64,000 nucleotides of DNA from Piper betle. Taxonomy: Eukaryota; Streptophyta; Magnoliopsida; Piperales; Piperaceae. The notes under the pieces were generated by a model. That model saw only the letters and a list, made by a program, of their open reading frames with translations, did no database searches and was not told the origin of the DNA. Of the stretch, positions 1 through 11,379 are shown piece by piece. The number at the start of each line of letters is the position of its first letter. Within the stretch, counting starts at the first letter, position 1. The DNA is taken from contig JAURVB010000835.1 of the NCBI GenBank assembly GCA_033002965.1, forward strand, positions 1 through 64,000, in the 5' to 3' direction. The translations under genes and the position numbers were made by a program.

Positions 1-2025
1 GTCATTATAGAATTGACCTTAGTTGAGTTCACAGGTCATTTCCATGGATTTTTATCATGATATCAAACTTTTTAGTTAGTTAGATGTGTGCAGGTCATGT
101 AGTAGTGCTCACAGAGGTAGGATGGGTATTAGATCCCATATTATACCAGATCCGGATATAAGCAGATGTCAGTAAGAATCTGACAGGCATGTCATGATGG
201 GCTTACAGACTGGCTGGTTCCTTCCATTGCATAAGAGATTTGGATGAGTCAGGATGTTCACATGTTAGGGCAGTTAAGATTGAATTGGATGTAGACCAGG
301 TATCTGTCTTTTGCATATTACCACATTAGTCCTGCTTCTATGGGCAACAGTAAGGAGCTTGAAATGTGGAGATAGTGGCAAGTTAGTTAACACATGAGAT
401 GGACCACCAAGATCCTTAGACAAATCTCTAAGGATGAAGGCTATGATTATGCCAATGGAGCCATTGAAGTACAAGGAGCATAGATGAGAGTTTGTGCAGA
501 TGACTTGAGGTGGACCACTTCCAGAAGATAGTGATGAATGAGGATGAGTAGCGAGGCGGATCGAATGTCTAATAGGCACTTCACCGCATCCCCCCTCTTT
601 CACTAGTTATGACCATACTGGTAGTAATTTTGGCTTCTCTTTGCCAGACAAAGGTCTTGATATAATGAGAAAAAGATCAAGACCATCATTGCCTACAAGA
701 TCAAATATTTGACGGGATTCTACCAGAAATAAGGCACCAAATCAGTGATTGCCATTTGAGGGCGAGTCAGCATTGATAGAAACTTAGCCAAGATATGTCA
801 GAGATAGTAGTGGATTACAATGTATACGACCAGGATTAGATTTTTGCACCTAGAGTGCATAACCACTGACCGAGTGCACAACTACCGACCGAGTTGCACA
901 TCCGCCGACCAAGTGCACAACCGCCGACCGAGGTGCACAACTGTCGACCGAGTTGCACAACCGCCATTCGAGGTGCATAACCGCTCGTCTGAGATGCACT
1001 ACCATTGACCAAATACGCACTATCGTTGTCTATGTATTGCTCAACCGCAGACCGAGTGAAGAAATTAGAGCTTAAGTCATGGCTAAGTTGTTGTCGCCCC
1101 ACATGAGGACAACTACTTGGAGAATTTTGAGCCTTGCCTAGTGACTGCATGTCACAACTTTTAGAGCCAAGTAGGGCCGGAGTTTGAGGAATTAGATATA
1201 GCTACAGTGGTATCAGCAAAACAGAAGAGAGTTAGGAAAATTGATGTTATTCTGATGAGATGGCATAGGATCCGACTTCATCAGCTCTCTTGTATTCATT
1301 GTCTTGACCTGACACCCTTGGGTCAGATGAATATTGCAAGATAACCCCATCAAAAACTGTTATTGATAGTCTCATAAGGATGTACATGGATAAAGTCAGA
1401 AAACATGATAGTACGACCTCCAGATGCGATAGCCACAGTGAACATTGTTCAAACAATATTATAGTACATCTATGGGCCACAACTAGCTTACATAGATCGG
1501 ATGGTTAGTAGATGGTCACACATGTAGTTTAACCCATTTAGTGATTGGCCAGTCAGTGAGAGAAGTTTGACTTGTGTTAGAGTATTGGGCATAAATAGAG
1601 GGTTAGTGAGGAAGTGTCTTTTAGAAGGATAGTGATTCCCTTGTGTTTCGCCAGCATGATTAGGTTCTTACCTTAAGATATGGGATTGAGTCTTGCCCTA
1701 AGTATAGAGGTACCTTCATAGTACTAATTAGGGCTTACATTGCATGTACGTGTTTGTAGACCGATGTTATGATGACGATTTAACCCCAGCTTGAGAGTGA
1801 CGTAGACATGGACTTTAGATAAAACAGATCATGCTGACCAGATAGAGTGATACCAGTGTATGCTCATCTTGATTGATAGTTTTGCTTGAGAGTCTACCAT
1901 AGCGGTAGTAGTCATGTGAGTCAAGATTAGTGCTACAAATCGGTACGGGATGGCAGGTCATACACTACTAAAGAGTGGACAAGACACATGTCAAAGCTCA
2001 ATATGAGTCCCTGTAGACTTGAGGG
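1..2025 (+). mobile_element. Decayed internal region of an old LTR retrotransposon (part 1)
   Basis: No reading frame here resembles a recognisable gag or pol domain, and only short ORFs survive. I assign it to a retroelement by context. It adjoins a solo LTR at 2026, and the same kind of decayed sequence resumes at 4921-5882 and 8923-9338, where it ends in a polypurine tract and an LTR start. It also contains a short-period minisatellite (855-1060). The assignment is inference; it could be other unique or repetitive DNA. Confidence 0.4.
855..1060. repeat. Minisatellite, about 19-20 bp unit, roughly 10 degenerate copies
   Basis: Direct reading shows a repeated unit of the form GTGCACAACCGCCGACCGAG with point differences between copies. 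Both strands are open across it, which creates short spurious ORFs rich in His, Asn, Arg and Pro. The spacer and unit lack the constancy of a CRISPR array, and the host is a plant. Confidence 0.75.
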
Positions 2026-4920
2026 TGTAACACCCTGTTTCGGCTCACCCGTGAACCGACCCGGAAATGTCACCGGCGACCGAACCGTTCGCTAATGTAC
2101 TGGTTCGGTTAAGCCGACCCGGATCTGCCCTCGGCGTCTTAAGATGGGGATGCAACCATGAGATGCATGAATGGGAACAATTGGGTTCTAACGGAGTCCT
2201 ACATGCATGTGATGATATGCAAGCAAAACAAAACCATTCAACAAGCAAGAAATTTAAATAAAAATTCATTAATATTTACAGAAAAACGGACAGAATCTCC
2301 CCTAAAAGTGCAATAGGGGCCAACCTGTCCACAACAAGGGTATATAAATATTTTATCAAAATACAATAAAACATAACAATCTACTATGGCATTCAGTCAT
2401 TATCTCTTTCGTTTCATCTGAGCCGAGTCTGAACTCCAAGGCTCCCTACTCATTCACAATTATCCGCTCGTCTCATAAGAAGCAATTTATCAAGACAAAA
2501 ACATTCTAATTATCATTCACACAGCATTAACACACCATCATTATACATTACACGCGGCAGGTACATGTGTGCGCGGTTCCGTGCTGCTCCTCCGCAGTCC
2601 CGACAGCTTTCATCGCTCGCATTCCTCACCTACATATATATAGAAAAACCGTCAGTAACGAGTGTTACCAGCCCGAAAAATAACTAATATCAATCTGGCA
2701 CAGGAGAGCAAACTCTCCTGTTGAATGAAAACCATATACTTCCTCAAGAACTCTCATCAGGGCACATATGGGAGCCGTCGCCCTCGGGTCGACAGCGTCC
2801 CCTTTCTTTCTCATTCTCATACCTTAGCCATTTCTCTATCGCTTCTCGCATCAAATCTCATTCCTTTTCGCCCTCTACACCTTCCATATTACTCCTGGCC
2901 TTGAGCACGAAGGCCGAGCACTCTCAGGCAGTCGCCTTTAGTACCCTTTGAAACCACAAGTCTAGACATGCGCTGCATTGCAGTACCCGTGAACCTCCAC
3001 ACTTCTCCGGGTTTGAGGAACTCAAAGGTGGAGTTGTCAGGATCCCTCGGGAATGAAACGGCCCGCACACCATTCCAGAGCCCACTATCGACTCACACGT
3101 GCCCGCTCGCGTAGCACGGTAGTCGGATTTCCCTCATTCAATCTCTCACTGAAAACGCGAAAACTATACATATATATATAGGTCTAGGTTGGGATTTATA
3201 CAATAGGCCTGAAGGCATCGTGAGCTGGATCTGATGTTTGAAAACAAACTCGAGGTATCTCATCCTCGAGGGTTATTCATTCGAAAAATCGTTGGCTAAA
3301 TGGCCCGAGTTAAGTGGGATCCGATAAAACGCCACTTAACTCTTCCTGCACATGATAAATCAAATACACAATAGAGTAGCGTAAAAACAGAGAACGAGTC
3401 CTAAACTGACCTGGTAGAAGCTCCAAACGGGTCCACGCGCCTAGGCGGCGAGCTCCTACACCGTACCTACACAATCAAGCTAAAAACTAACGCCCGCATG
3501 ATGAATCACACATCCTATAGCACGCACACACAATCAACACAATCACGCATCAATCAACACACATCAACCTATATCAATTCTAGCAAGTCTACTTAGGCTA
3601 GTTTTCATTAGATCGTGATCATTACCTACTTACCCTAATTAGTTTCTTAGCCTCCATTTTTAACACCACTCAATCAAACAAATTTCATATTTTATCCTTA
3701 ATCAAATCTACATTTATATATATTATTAGACCACACAACTCACCAATCCTAGCATGCAATTCTAATAATCAATACTTTCAAATAATTAAGTTAAAATAAA
3801 TTATACCTCTGCAAGGTTTCCGTTTCGTGGCTCGAAACTCGAATTTGGCACCTAGCGGCGTTCGAAGTCCAATCAGATAGGACCGAGTACGTTCGGCGGA
3901 TGATCCGACGAATTTCCCATGAATCCAATTTTTCCGGCGGTTTTCCGGCGAGTGTCGGCAGTTTTCTAGAGGATTCCGGCGGTTTTCCAGCGATGTTTTG
4001 GGATGGGGCAATCAGGGGTCTATCGGCACCAGCTCGATGAGCTTGGTCTAATGGTGGTATCAAACAGGGTAGCCGGGGAGGTGATGGCTGTCGGCGACGG
4101 TGTCGAAAACGGGTGACGACGGCGGCATGCTCCGATCCGGACTACGGCTGGCCTCGACGGCGATTGGGATGATGGGGGAAACGTCAGCGACAGCGAGGGG
4201 GTGGTCGTCGGGGTCACAGCAGCGGCTGCGCGGCCCAGACGGCGGCGAATCGACGAGGGAGGGCGTCATGGCTTGTGGGGCGATTTCGGCGTCGTGGCGG
4301 CGAGATGGTGGCCGGGGTTGGTCGTGGCGGCACGCGACGGCACGGCAGAGCGGGGCGGCGTCGATCGGCGGCAGTGTGACGTCGGCGACGGCGGCGGTGG
4401 CAACGAGCACAAGGTGGCGGTAGGGTTTGGGTGTGGAAGTGTCGGGAAAGGAGGTGAAATACTCCAATGGCAAAATCGTAAATAAGTATTGACTCGTTTC
4501 TAACTTGAGTCAAAATAATAACTAGTTCGTAATAAATTCTAAAAAAAATCTAGAAAAATATGAAAAAAATCCCATAAAATAAAACAAACACAACAACATC
4601 CAAATGACATGCTCTATAACTAATAACCCACCCGAATATAATCCAACGTGTCCTAATACGTTATTCGGCCTAAAACTATTTCTACGATCAAACATATAAA
4701 AAGAAAAAAATACTGCATACTTTCATATATTCTGATAACTCATTTCTCACCATCTTCTCGACGTTATCATCATATATTCTGGTACACTTGACTCTCATCG
4801 CTCATAACTCACAGTTGGCCTCGACTCAGCACGCGGTTCATGAACTGACTCGACTCGAACCAACGGTCGAACTGACTGGTTCGGTAACGTAAAACCCTGA
4901 CTCGAGTCACAGGTTTTACA
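2026..4920 (-). mobile_element. Solo LTR A, Gypsy-like family with about 3-kb LTRs
   Basis: On the minus strand it starts TGTAAAACC at 4920 and ends GGTGTTACA at 2026, giving TG...CA termini. It corresponds in reverse complement to LTR B (5883-8922). Shared blocks include the terminal ACTCGAGTCAGGGTTTTA segment, a CCG-rich block, a segment around CCTCGAGGATGAGAT, and one around AAGGCGACTGCCTGAGAGTG. No primer-binding site follows the LTR and no polypurine tract precedes it, so it is best read as a solo LTR. The flanking pentamers (GAGGG and ATGGG) match at only three positions, so any target-site duplication has decayed. It carries a GC-rich segment (about 4060-4440) open in several frames that I do not consider a gene. 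Confidence 0.75.
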
Positions 4921-5882
4921 ATGGGAGACAGTGGTTCTTTAGGTCGTTTGAACCCCGCCGGTTTAGAAGTACATGACTAGTACGGTATCGAGAAATACGT
5001 GCCTACTAGTAGTTGATTGAACTAGAGCCACTTATGAGCCGTTTTTGAGATTCTTTAGTGATTGACTATTCCAAAGACTAATCACCTGTAGCATAGTGAA
5101 TCGTGGTGATCTTAGAGACAAGTCCATAGATCTACTAATATTTTCGCCACCCAGTTCTCTACACAGGGATTTCATCTCCCTTTCACTTGCATGATACCTT
5201 AATCTTACTATAGATCAGAGTGACATACCTATGTAGTATATCGCACATGTGAGGATGAGATGTCACTTATTGAGAGTTCTTGAGCAGCGTGATTCGATTT
5301 TCACTAGATCAGTCTCCTTTCCTATAATCCAGAGACGTCAGACAAAGTAGAGTTTTCGTTTGAGAAATTCTACTCACCCTTCTAAATATATCAGTTCTAT
5401 TATTAGTTATCCAAATGATTGAGATGATTAGATATTGACCAGAACGCATGTCACGGACTAGATGCGGATTTTTTAGTTCCATGCAAAGTATGTTTTCATA
5501 CTCCTTGAGACATGTTGTGCATGTACATGTGTTCTCGCCTCCATTCCGTCATAAATAGCTCCTTTCAGTAGCAATTAGTGGTTGTATAGATAGTCACTAG
5601 AGCCATAGTATATAGTAGAGTCATAACAGCTATCATTGTTAGCTTCTAGAACAGAGTGAGATACTTGACTCAGGACCAAGTCAAATAAGACCTGATGAAC
5701 GGTCCAATTCCTTATACAGTGACACTAAGAGTTGGACCTAGACTGGTAACAGTGAGCCATGCAGCTCAATAGCCTATACACCAGTACCTAGTAGGAGACT
5801 CATAACACACCTTAGGATGGCTATAGGACAAGGAATAGAGTTTCCTGAGAGTACATGTAGTTGACTTTTCATATAGATGAGG
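4921..5882 (+). mobile_element. Decayed internal region of the old LTR retrotransposon (part 2)
   Basis: Lies between the two oppositely oriented solo LTRs. No ORF above about 60 codons and no recognisable retroviral domain. Its right end (TGAGG at 5878-5882) is duplicated at 8923-8927, so before LTR B inserted this segment was continuous with 8923 onward. Confidence 0.4.
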
Positions 5883-8800
5883 TGTAAAACCCGCAACTCG
5901 AGTCAGGGTTTTATAGTCGTTAGCTGGTCTGTTTGACCGTAGTTTGAGTCGGTTCAGTTTTCAGAACATGTGTGTGGGGCCGAGGCCGACCATGCGCACG
6001 TGCTATGAGGGTTTATGTATACCCATGTATCGATGATAGCGTCAGATACGCATCAGCAAACTAAGTTATCAGTAGATATGAGAGTATAGAGTTGATGATT
6101 TTATTTTTTTTATGTTGTGACCGTAGAATTTGTTTAGGCCGAATAACGCATTAGGACGCGTTAGATGGTATTCGGGTGGGTTATTAGTTATACGACATGT
6201 CATTTGGATGTTGTGATATTTTGTTTGATTTTATGGGATTTTTCCCTATTTTTCTAGATTTTTCTAGGATTTATTCCGAGTCCGTTATCATTCTTGACTC
6301 GAGCCGATGTCGAGTCAAGTCTTATTTACAACTTTGCCACCCCCTATACTTCTCATCTTCCTCCCCCAACCCGCATTTTCACCGCCGCCGCCCTTGAGAC
6401 TTTGCCACCGCCGTCAACGCCGGACAGCCACCGATCGACGCCGCCCAGCCCGGTTGTACCGTCGCCTTGCCACCCCGATCACGCCTGGCCACCGTCCAGC
6501 CATCGCAACGCCGGAAATCGCCCTCGATTTCCTGCCGTTCCCGACGAGATTCCGCCGCCGTCTGCGCCGGACCGCCGCCACCAAGACGCCGGAGCTTCTC
6601 CCCTCGACTTCCCCTACCTTTCCCCCTGCTTAGCGCCGCCATCGAGGCCAGCCGTGGGTCTGATCGGAGCGGCCGACCGCCCCGACCGCACTAGACGCCG
6701 CCGTTGGTGGCCATCGCCGCCGCAGCTGCCCTCGTCGTCACCACCGTTAGGTCTAGCTCACCGAGACGGTGCTAACCCCTACCTCCGATTGCCTTGCCAG
6801 AACAGCCACCAGAAAACCACTGGAGCTGTCGGAAAACCGCCGACTCGCCTTCACCGCCTTCGTTCGTCGGCACCGATTTCAGCGCCGATCGCAAGGTGGT
6901 TCTTCCTTCTTTTTTAGAATTATTACATACATGTTGTGGTCATAGTAGCATATTAGAATTAATTTTATTAACTTCATGATTTTAGTTTAATTAATCGTGA
7001 TTATGATAAACATGTGATGATTAGCGTAGATTGTGTTGTATGATGTCAATGCTCACTAATGAAATTGTTAGTAAACCATTGAATAGTTAATTAGATGCTT
7101 GTTAACTAGTTAATTTATGAAATTGTATGAATTAGGTTTTGCATGCTAGCATTAAGTTAAACAGATTAAATTGATTAAACCATTGTCACCTAATTAGAAT
7201 AGGTATGCTTTGAAATTGGAATTAAAAGTGCTAGGTAATAAGTAACATATGAGATGATAAAATTATTAACTTGCTTGACAATTAGAGATGTAGGGTAATT
7301 GTCGAGATGATTGTCATGTTTGATTAGATGATTGTATGCATGTGGATATATTAGTTATATAGGCGTGCATCATATATGTATGGGCATTAGTAAATAGTTA
7401 TGTTCATGTACGTTCGTTGCAGGAGCTTGCCGTCTAGGCACGAGACTGCGCTTAGAGCTTCTGACAGGTCCGTTAGGACACACTTCTCAGGTTTTATCAC
7501 TCTATTCTATCGGTGATTTGATTTATTGATTGTAGGACGTGTCAGGTGGATGATTTATTGGACCCCACCTAACACGGGTCACCTAGTCGATGTTTTTCGG
7601 AATTAATAACCCTCGAGGATGAGATCCCTCGAGTTTGTTTTCGAAAATAAGATCCACCTCAAGTTGCCTTCGGGCCTATTATAATAAATCCCGACCCAGT
7701 CCTATAAATAGTTTTATCGAGTTTTTAGTGAGACAAGAGAAGATGAGTCGACTGCACGTACCATGAGCGAATGTCGTGCCAGTCAAAGCGGGCTCTGGAT
7801 TAGTGCCAGCGGACTGTTCCATTCCTGATGGATCCTGACAACTCCGCGTTTGAGTTCCTCACACCCGGAGGATGTGGAGGTTTACGGGTATTGTTTAGTA
7901 TAGCGCATGTCCGGACTTGTGGTTCAAAGGGTAATAAAGGCGACTGCCTGAGAGTGCTCGGTCTACGTGCTCAAGGCCAGGAGTAATATGGAGGTTCTGA
8001 GAGGGCTTAGGATAAAAGTTTTACGTGAAGTACTGAAAATGAAGTGTCGTGAGCGGCACAGTACCAGATAGATTGGGATGCTATTGAGTCAGCTGCTCGA
8101 CGGCTCCTTTGTAGTTGCCCTTATGAGAGTTCTTGAGGAAGATATGTATGATGGTTTGCTTTCCATGAGAGTTTGCTCTCATGTTCCAATTTGATATTAG
8201 TTATTTCCGGACCAGTGACACTCGTTGCTGACGTTTTTCTACTATATGTAGGTGAGAATGATGAATGGTGTATGCCGGCCTTGATGAAGGAGTAGCGCTT
8301 GCATTGTACACACAAACCTGGTGCCGCGCCGACTTTTGCGTAAGATGTGATGTGATTGGCTTTTGTAATAGATTTACATATTAGTATTTATGCATGTGTT
8401 TGTGAGGCTTGTATGCCATGCTTTAGAAATGTGTGGAAATGTTTGAGAAAAGCTCTAATGATGTGCTATCCTGAAATGAAAAGGAACCAAATAAGCTGAG
8501 TATGAGATTGCAGGTGGGCTAGACCCAATTATAGTATGTGTGGATGATTTGAAGTCTATTGCGATATAAATTATTGTTTTATATATATACTATATTGTGT
8601 CGTATTTTAACAGGTCGCCCCCTTATTGCACTTTTAGGGGAGGTTCTGTCCGTTTTATTCCAGGTTTTATGAAGTTTGTTGCTATTTTAATTATTTTGGT
8701 GTGTGGTTTTTATCATGACATTCACGTAGTATCCTTTTAGGGTTTTGCATCTCATTCATATATTGTTTGTGCATTAGCGGCGTGCTCCATTTTGAGACAT

Positions 8801-8922
8801 CGAGAGGGTTATATCGTAGCCATTTAGGTTTTGGGTCAGCCAACTTAATCGGTTTACGAGTAGTTTGATCCTTTGTAACAGTTCTGGTCCGGGTTGAGAG
8901 TAAACCGGACTGGGGTGTTACA
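5883..8922 (+). mobile_element. Solo LTR B with perfect 5-bp target-site duplication TGAGG
   Basis: Starts TGTAAAACCC and ends GGGTGTTACA (3,040 bp). It is flanked on both sides by TGAGG (5878-5882 and 8923-8927), the signature of one insertion followed by LTR-LTR recombination. Same family as LTR A but in the opposite orientation. A CCG-rich stretch (about 6370-6890) contains a 207-codon Pro/Arg/Ser-rich frame (6294-6917). Neighbouring frames are also open there, as expected for GC-rich DNA, and I see no domain in it. The perfect duplication suggests this is the younger of the two insertions. Confidence 0.88.
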
Positions 8923-9338
8923 TGAGGATCATAGGGACATGGGTAGATATTAGTAGGCAGGCCTTGCCCTCGACGTAGTATGTCCTCATATAGCTCAGAT
9001 TAGCACTTGCAATACTATAGAGTATTTGCTTGACCAACCTAGTAGGCTGTAAGGGTGACCTGGGATTTTTCTGTCTAGTTAGCAGTAGGGATCAGAACAG
9101 AAGAGAATGATGATGGTAATGTCAGAACTGGCACACATAGATTGGAATCAGAATGTTTGATATTGACAGCATCAAAAGCATAACTCGCCATGTTGGCGCA
9201 ACTACAGTTAGTAAGGATGTACATCAATGTTGATGTAGTAGAGGATACAACTGATGTGTATCTAGCTTCTAGGTATTAGTTTCAGTAGAACCTCCTTGAA
9301 TTAAAATTTCGAGGACAATTTTTATAAAGAGGGAAGGT
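8923..9338 (+). mobile_element. 3' end of the old element's internal region with polypurine tract
   Basis: Ends in AAAGAGGGAAGG (9327-9338) directly before an LTR start, which is the expected position of the plus-strand primer. The preceding text (AATTTCGAGGACAATTTTTATAAAG) resembles the end of the pol region in Gypsy chromovirus-type elements. No coding frame survives. Confidence 0.6.
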
Positions 9339-9640
9339 TGTAAAACCCGTAACTCGAGTCAGGATTTTATATTCAGAACCGGTTGGTTCGACCGTTGTTT
9401 TCAGTCAAGTTAATTTCAGAACACGCATACTGAATCGAGGTCGGTCGTCTGTTATGAGTCATGAGGGTCATGTGTACCCAAGTATATAATGATAACGTTA
9501 TGAATATAGCAGAAAAGAATAAATTATCAGAATATATGAGAATATATCAGTTTATTTTTTATATATATATAGTAGATCGTTGAATTAGTTTTAAGCCGTT
9601 TACCCCATTAGAATGTGTTTTAGGCCGTTTACTGAATTAG
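9339..9640 (+). mobile_element. Truncated 3' LTR of the same ~3-kb-LTR family
   Basis: Begins TGTAAAACCCGTAACTCGAG, nearly identical to the start of LTR B, and stays alignable for about 300 bp up to the TTTAAGCCGTTTACC-type segment. It then stops abruptly near 9640, close to the 3' flank of the protease gene. The missing 2.7 kb indicates truncation by deletion. The downstream boundary is approximate. Confidence 0.7.
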
Positions 9641-9683
9641 TCAACCAATGCAACCCATTTCACTTGAGAAACCATATTTTTGT

Positions 9684-9703
9684 TCATTCATTCATTCATT
9701 CAT
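9684..9703. repeat. (TTCA)n microsatellite
   Basis: Five tandem TTCA-type units seen directly, in the 3' flank of the minus-strand protease gene. Confidence 0.7.
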
Positions 9704-11379
9704 GTATATATGTGCTATTCATATAATTGCAACAAACACATCTTCCACAAATTGCAGCAAGATTTGACGCAAATATCAGATTTACATATATGTCAGAAAG
9801 ACGCAACAAAGCTGGTCATGATATATAGTGCATAGTTATTTACATGGATCTAAGGTGTTGGATAAGAAGCCTCCATAGCAATTCCACAAAGTCCTTCCTT
9901 AGCATCCACATCCCTTTGCTTCCTAATATACCCATTCTCACCCCAATTGCTACCCCATGAATTCTTCACTAGCCAATACTTGGTCCCATCCTCATCCTTC
10001 CCATAGCCAACTGCTGTAACACCATGGTCCAAACTTGTGCCACAAGGTCCAGTAAACACCCCACCTGAGTAGAATTGGAAGGCCAAGCCGCCGGCATCGA
10101 TGGCGACAGAGATGGGCTGGTTTGCGACGGCCTTCAACAGCGCCTTTTCGTTGTTGGCCGGCACATCTTCATGGCTTGTGATCTTGGCAGCATCGTTGGA
10201 TGCCGCCTTAGTGTTGCAGCTATCATCAGTTCCCACGTATGGATAGTTAGCTTCGGTGGTGAGGCCACCATTTTTTTGGCTGAAATTGAAGGCGTCGTCC
10301 ATTAGACCACCATTGCATCCTTGGTCTTCTCCCTTGGTGTCACAATCTACAAGCTCTTGCTCAGACAAAGAGATCAATTTGCTGGTCTTTAGCTTGTGAA
10401 TTCCTTCCATGGCTGCAACAGCCGAAAATGCACAGCAACATCCTGCATTAAATTAAGAGTACTGGATTATTTGCCCATGTTATCAATGTTAATTCATTAG
10501 CTCACAAATGCAAGTCTCTTGAGCACTTAGACCCGCGGGACAAATTATATATGACACTTGAAAACCCTGCTATTATATGCACTTAACTTGTTGGAACATA
10601 TATTCAACATCTAACAGAATCATGGGCGGAGGTCAATATATGAATGGAAGGGATATATAACATGTGGAAGACAAACCTTCTCAAAACAACTAGTTAGCCA
10701 CTTTTGGGTTAAGAGGCTCATTACCTTACACTTCAATAAAATTAGCGTGTAAATGTGTTAATTCTATTTCGAGTCCCTCAATACAAGAAAAGGCTTTAAT
10801 GAAGAAATTTTGTCGCGGGAGCTTCAAATTCTTCGCTTTTATTATCACTCAAGCACATTTTTTTGTAGTGCCTAAATAGTCAGTGATGTGTGAACTATTG
10901 GAATAAAAACATCTTGATCACAAGCTTCATAACTCATTGTAATAAGTTGTAATTGCAAAGATTTGAATTAAAAGAATATAATTTTTCTAATTATATTTAT
11001 GATGCTTACCACATTGGCCTTGGTCCTTGACAGGAGTGACTGCACCCTTTTTCCTCCAGTCCATAGCAGGGGGTGCAGTCACATTTTCATACATGAAGGA
11101 AGATGTAGAACTATCTCCTGCTCTAATTTTAGAAGGTATAAATCCATTGCGAGAGAACTTGAACTCCTCATTTGTAAGGTCTGCAAACTCGTTCACAGCA
11201 AGCACAAAAGAATTGCTTCCTGCTTTGTTGAATGCTTCAATGTATTCAACATTGCTCTTGAATATCTCCAACCTTCTCTCCCTTTCAGAGGCACCCGGAT
11301 ACACTCGCCCATACTTGGACATCCACTGTTCATGCCTCTCTACCATGGCAGTGTCATGTAATGTCCGGGCATTGACATT

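Noticed and set aside
855..1060. CRISPR-like spaced repeats
   Set aside because: Plant DNA, units run head to tail without unique spacers, no cas genes.
4020..4513. Several overlapping ORFs of 65-137 codons on both strands
   Set aside because: GC-rich block of LTR A; multiple open frames without a coding bias or domain.
6294..6917. 207-codon Pro/Arg/Ser-rich ORF
   Set aside because: Lies inside a solo LTR, neighbouring frames are equally open because of GC-rich composition, and no domain is visible.
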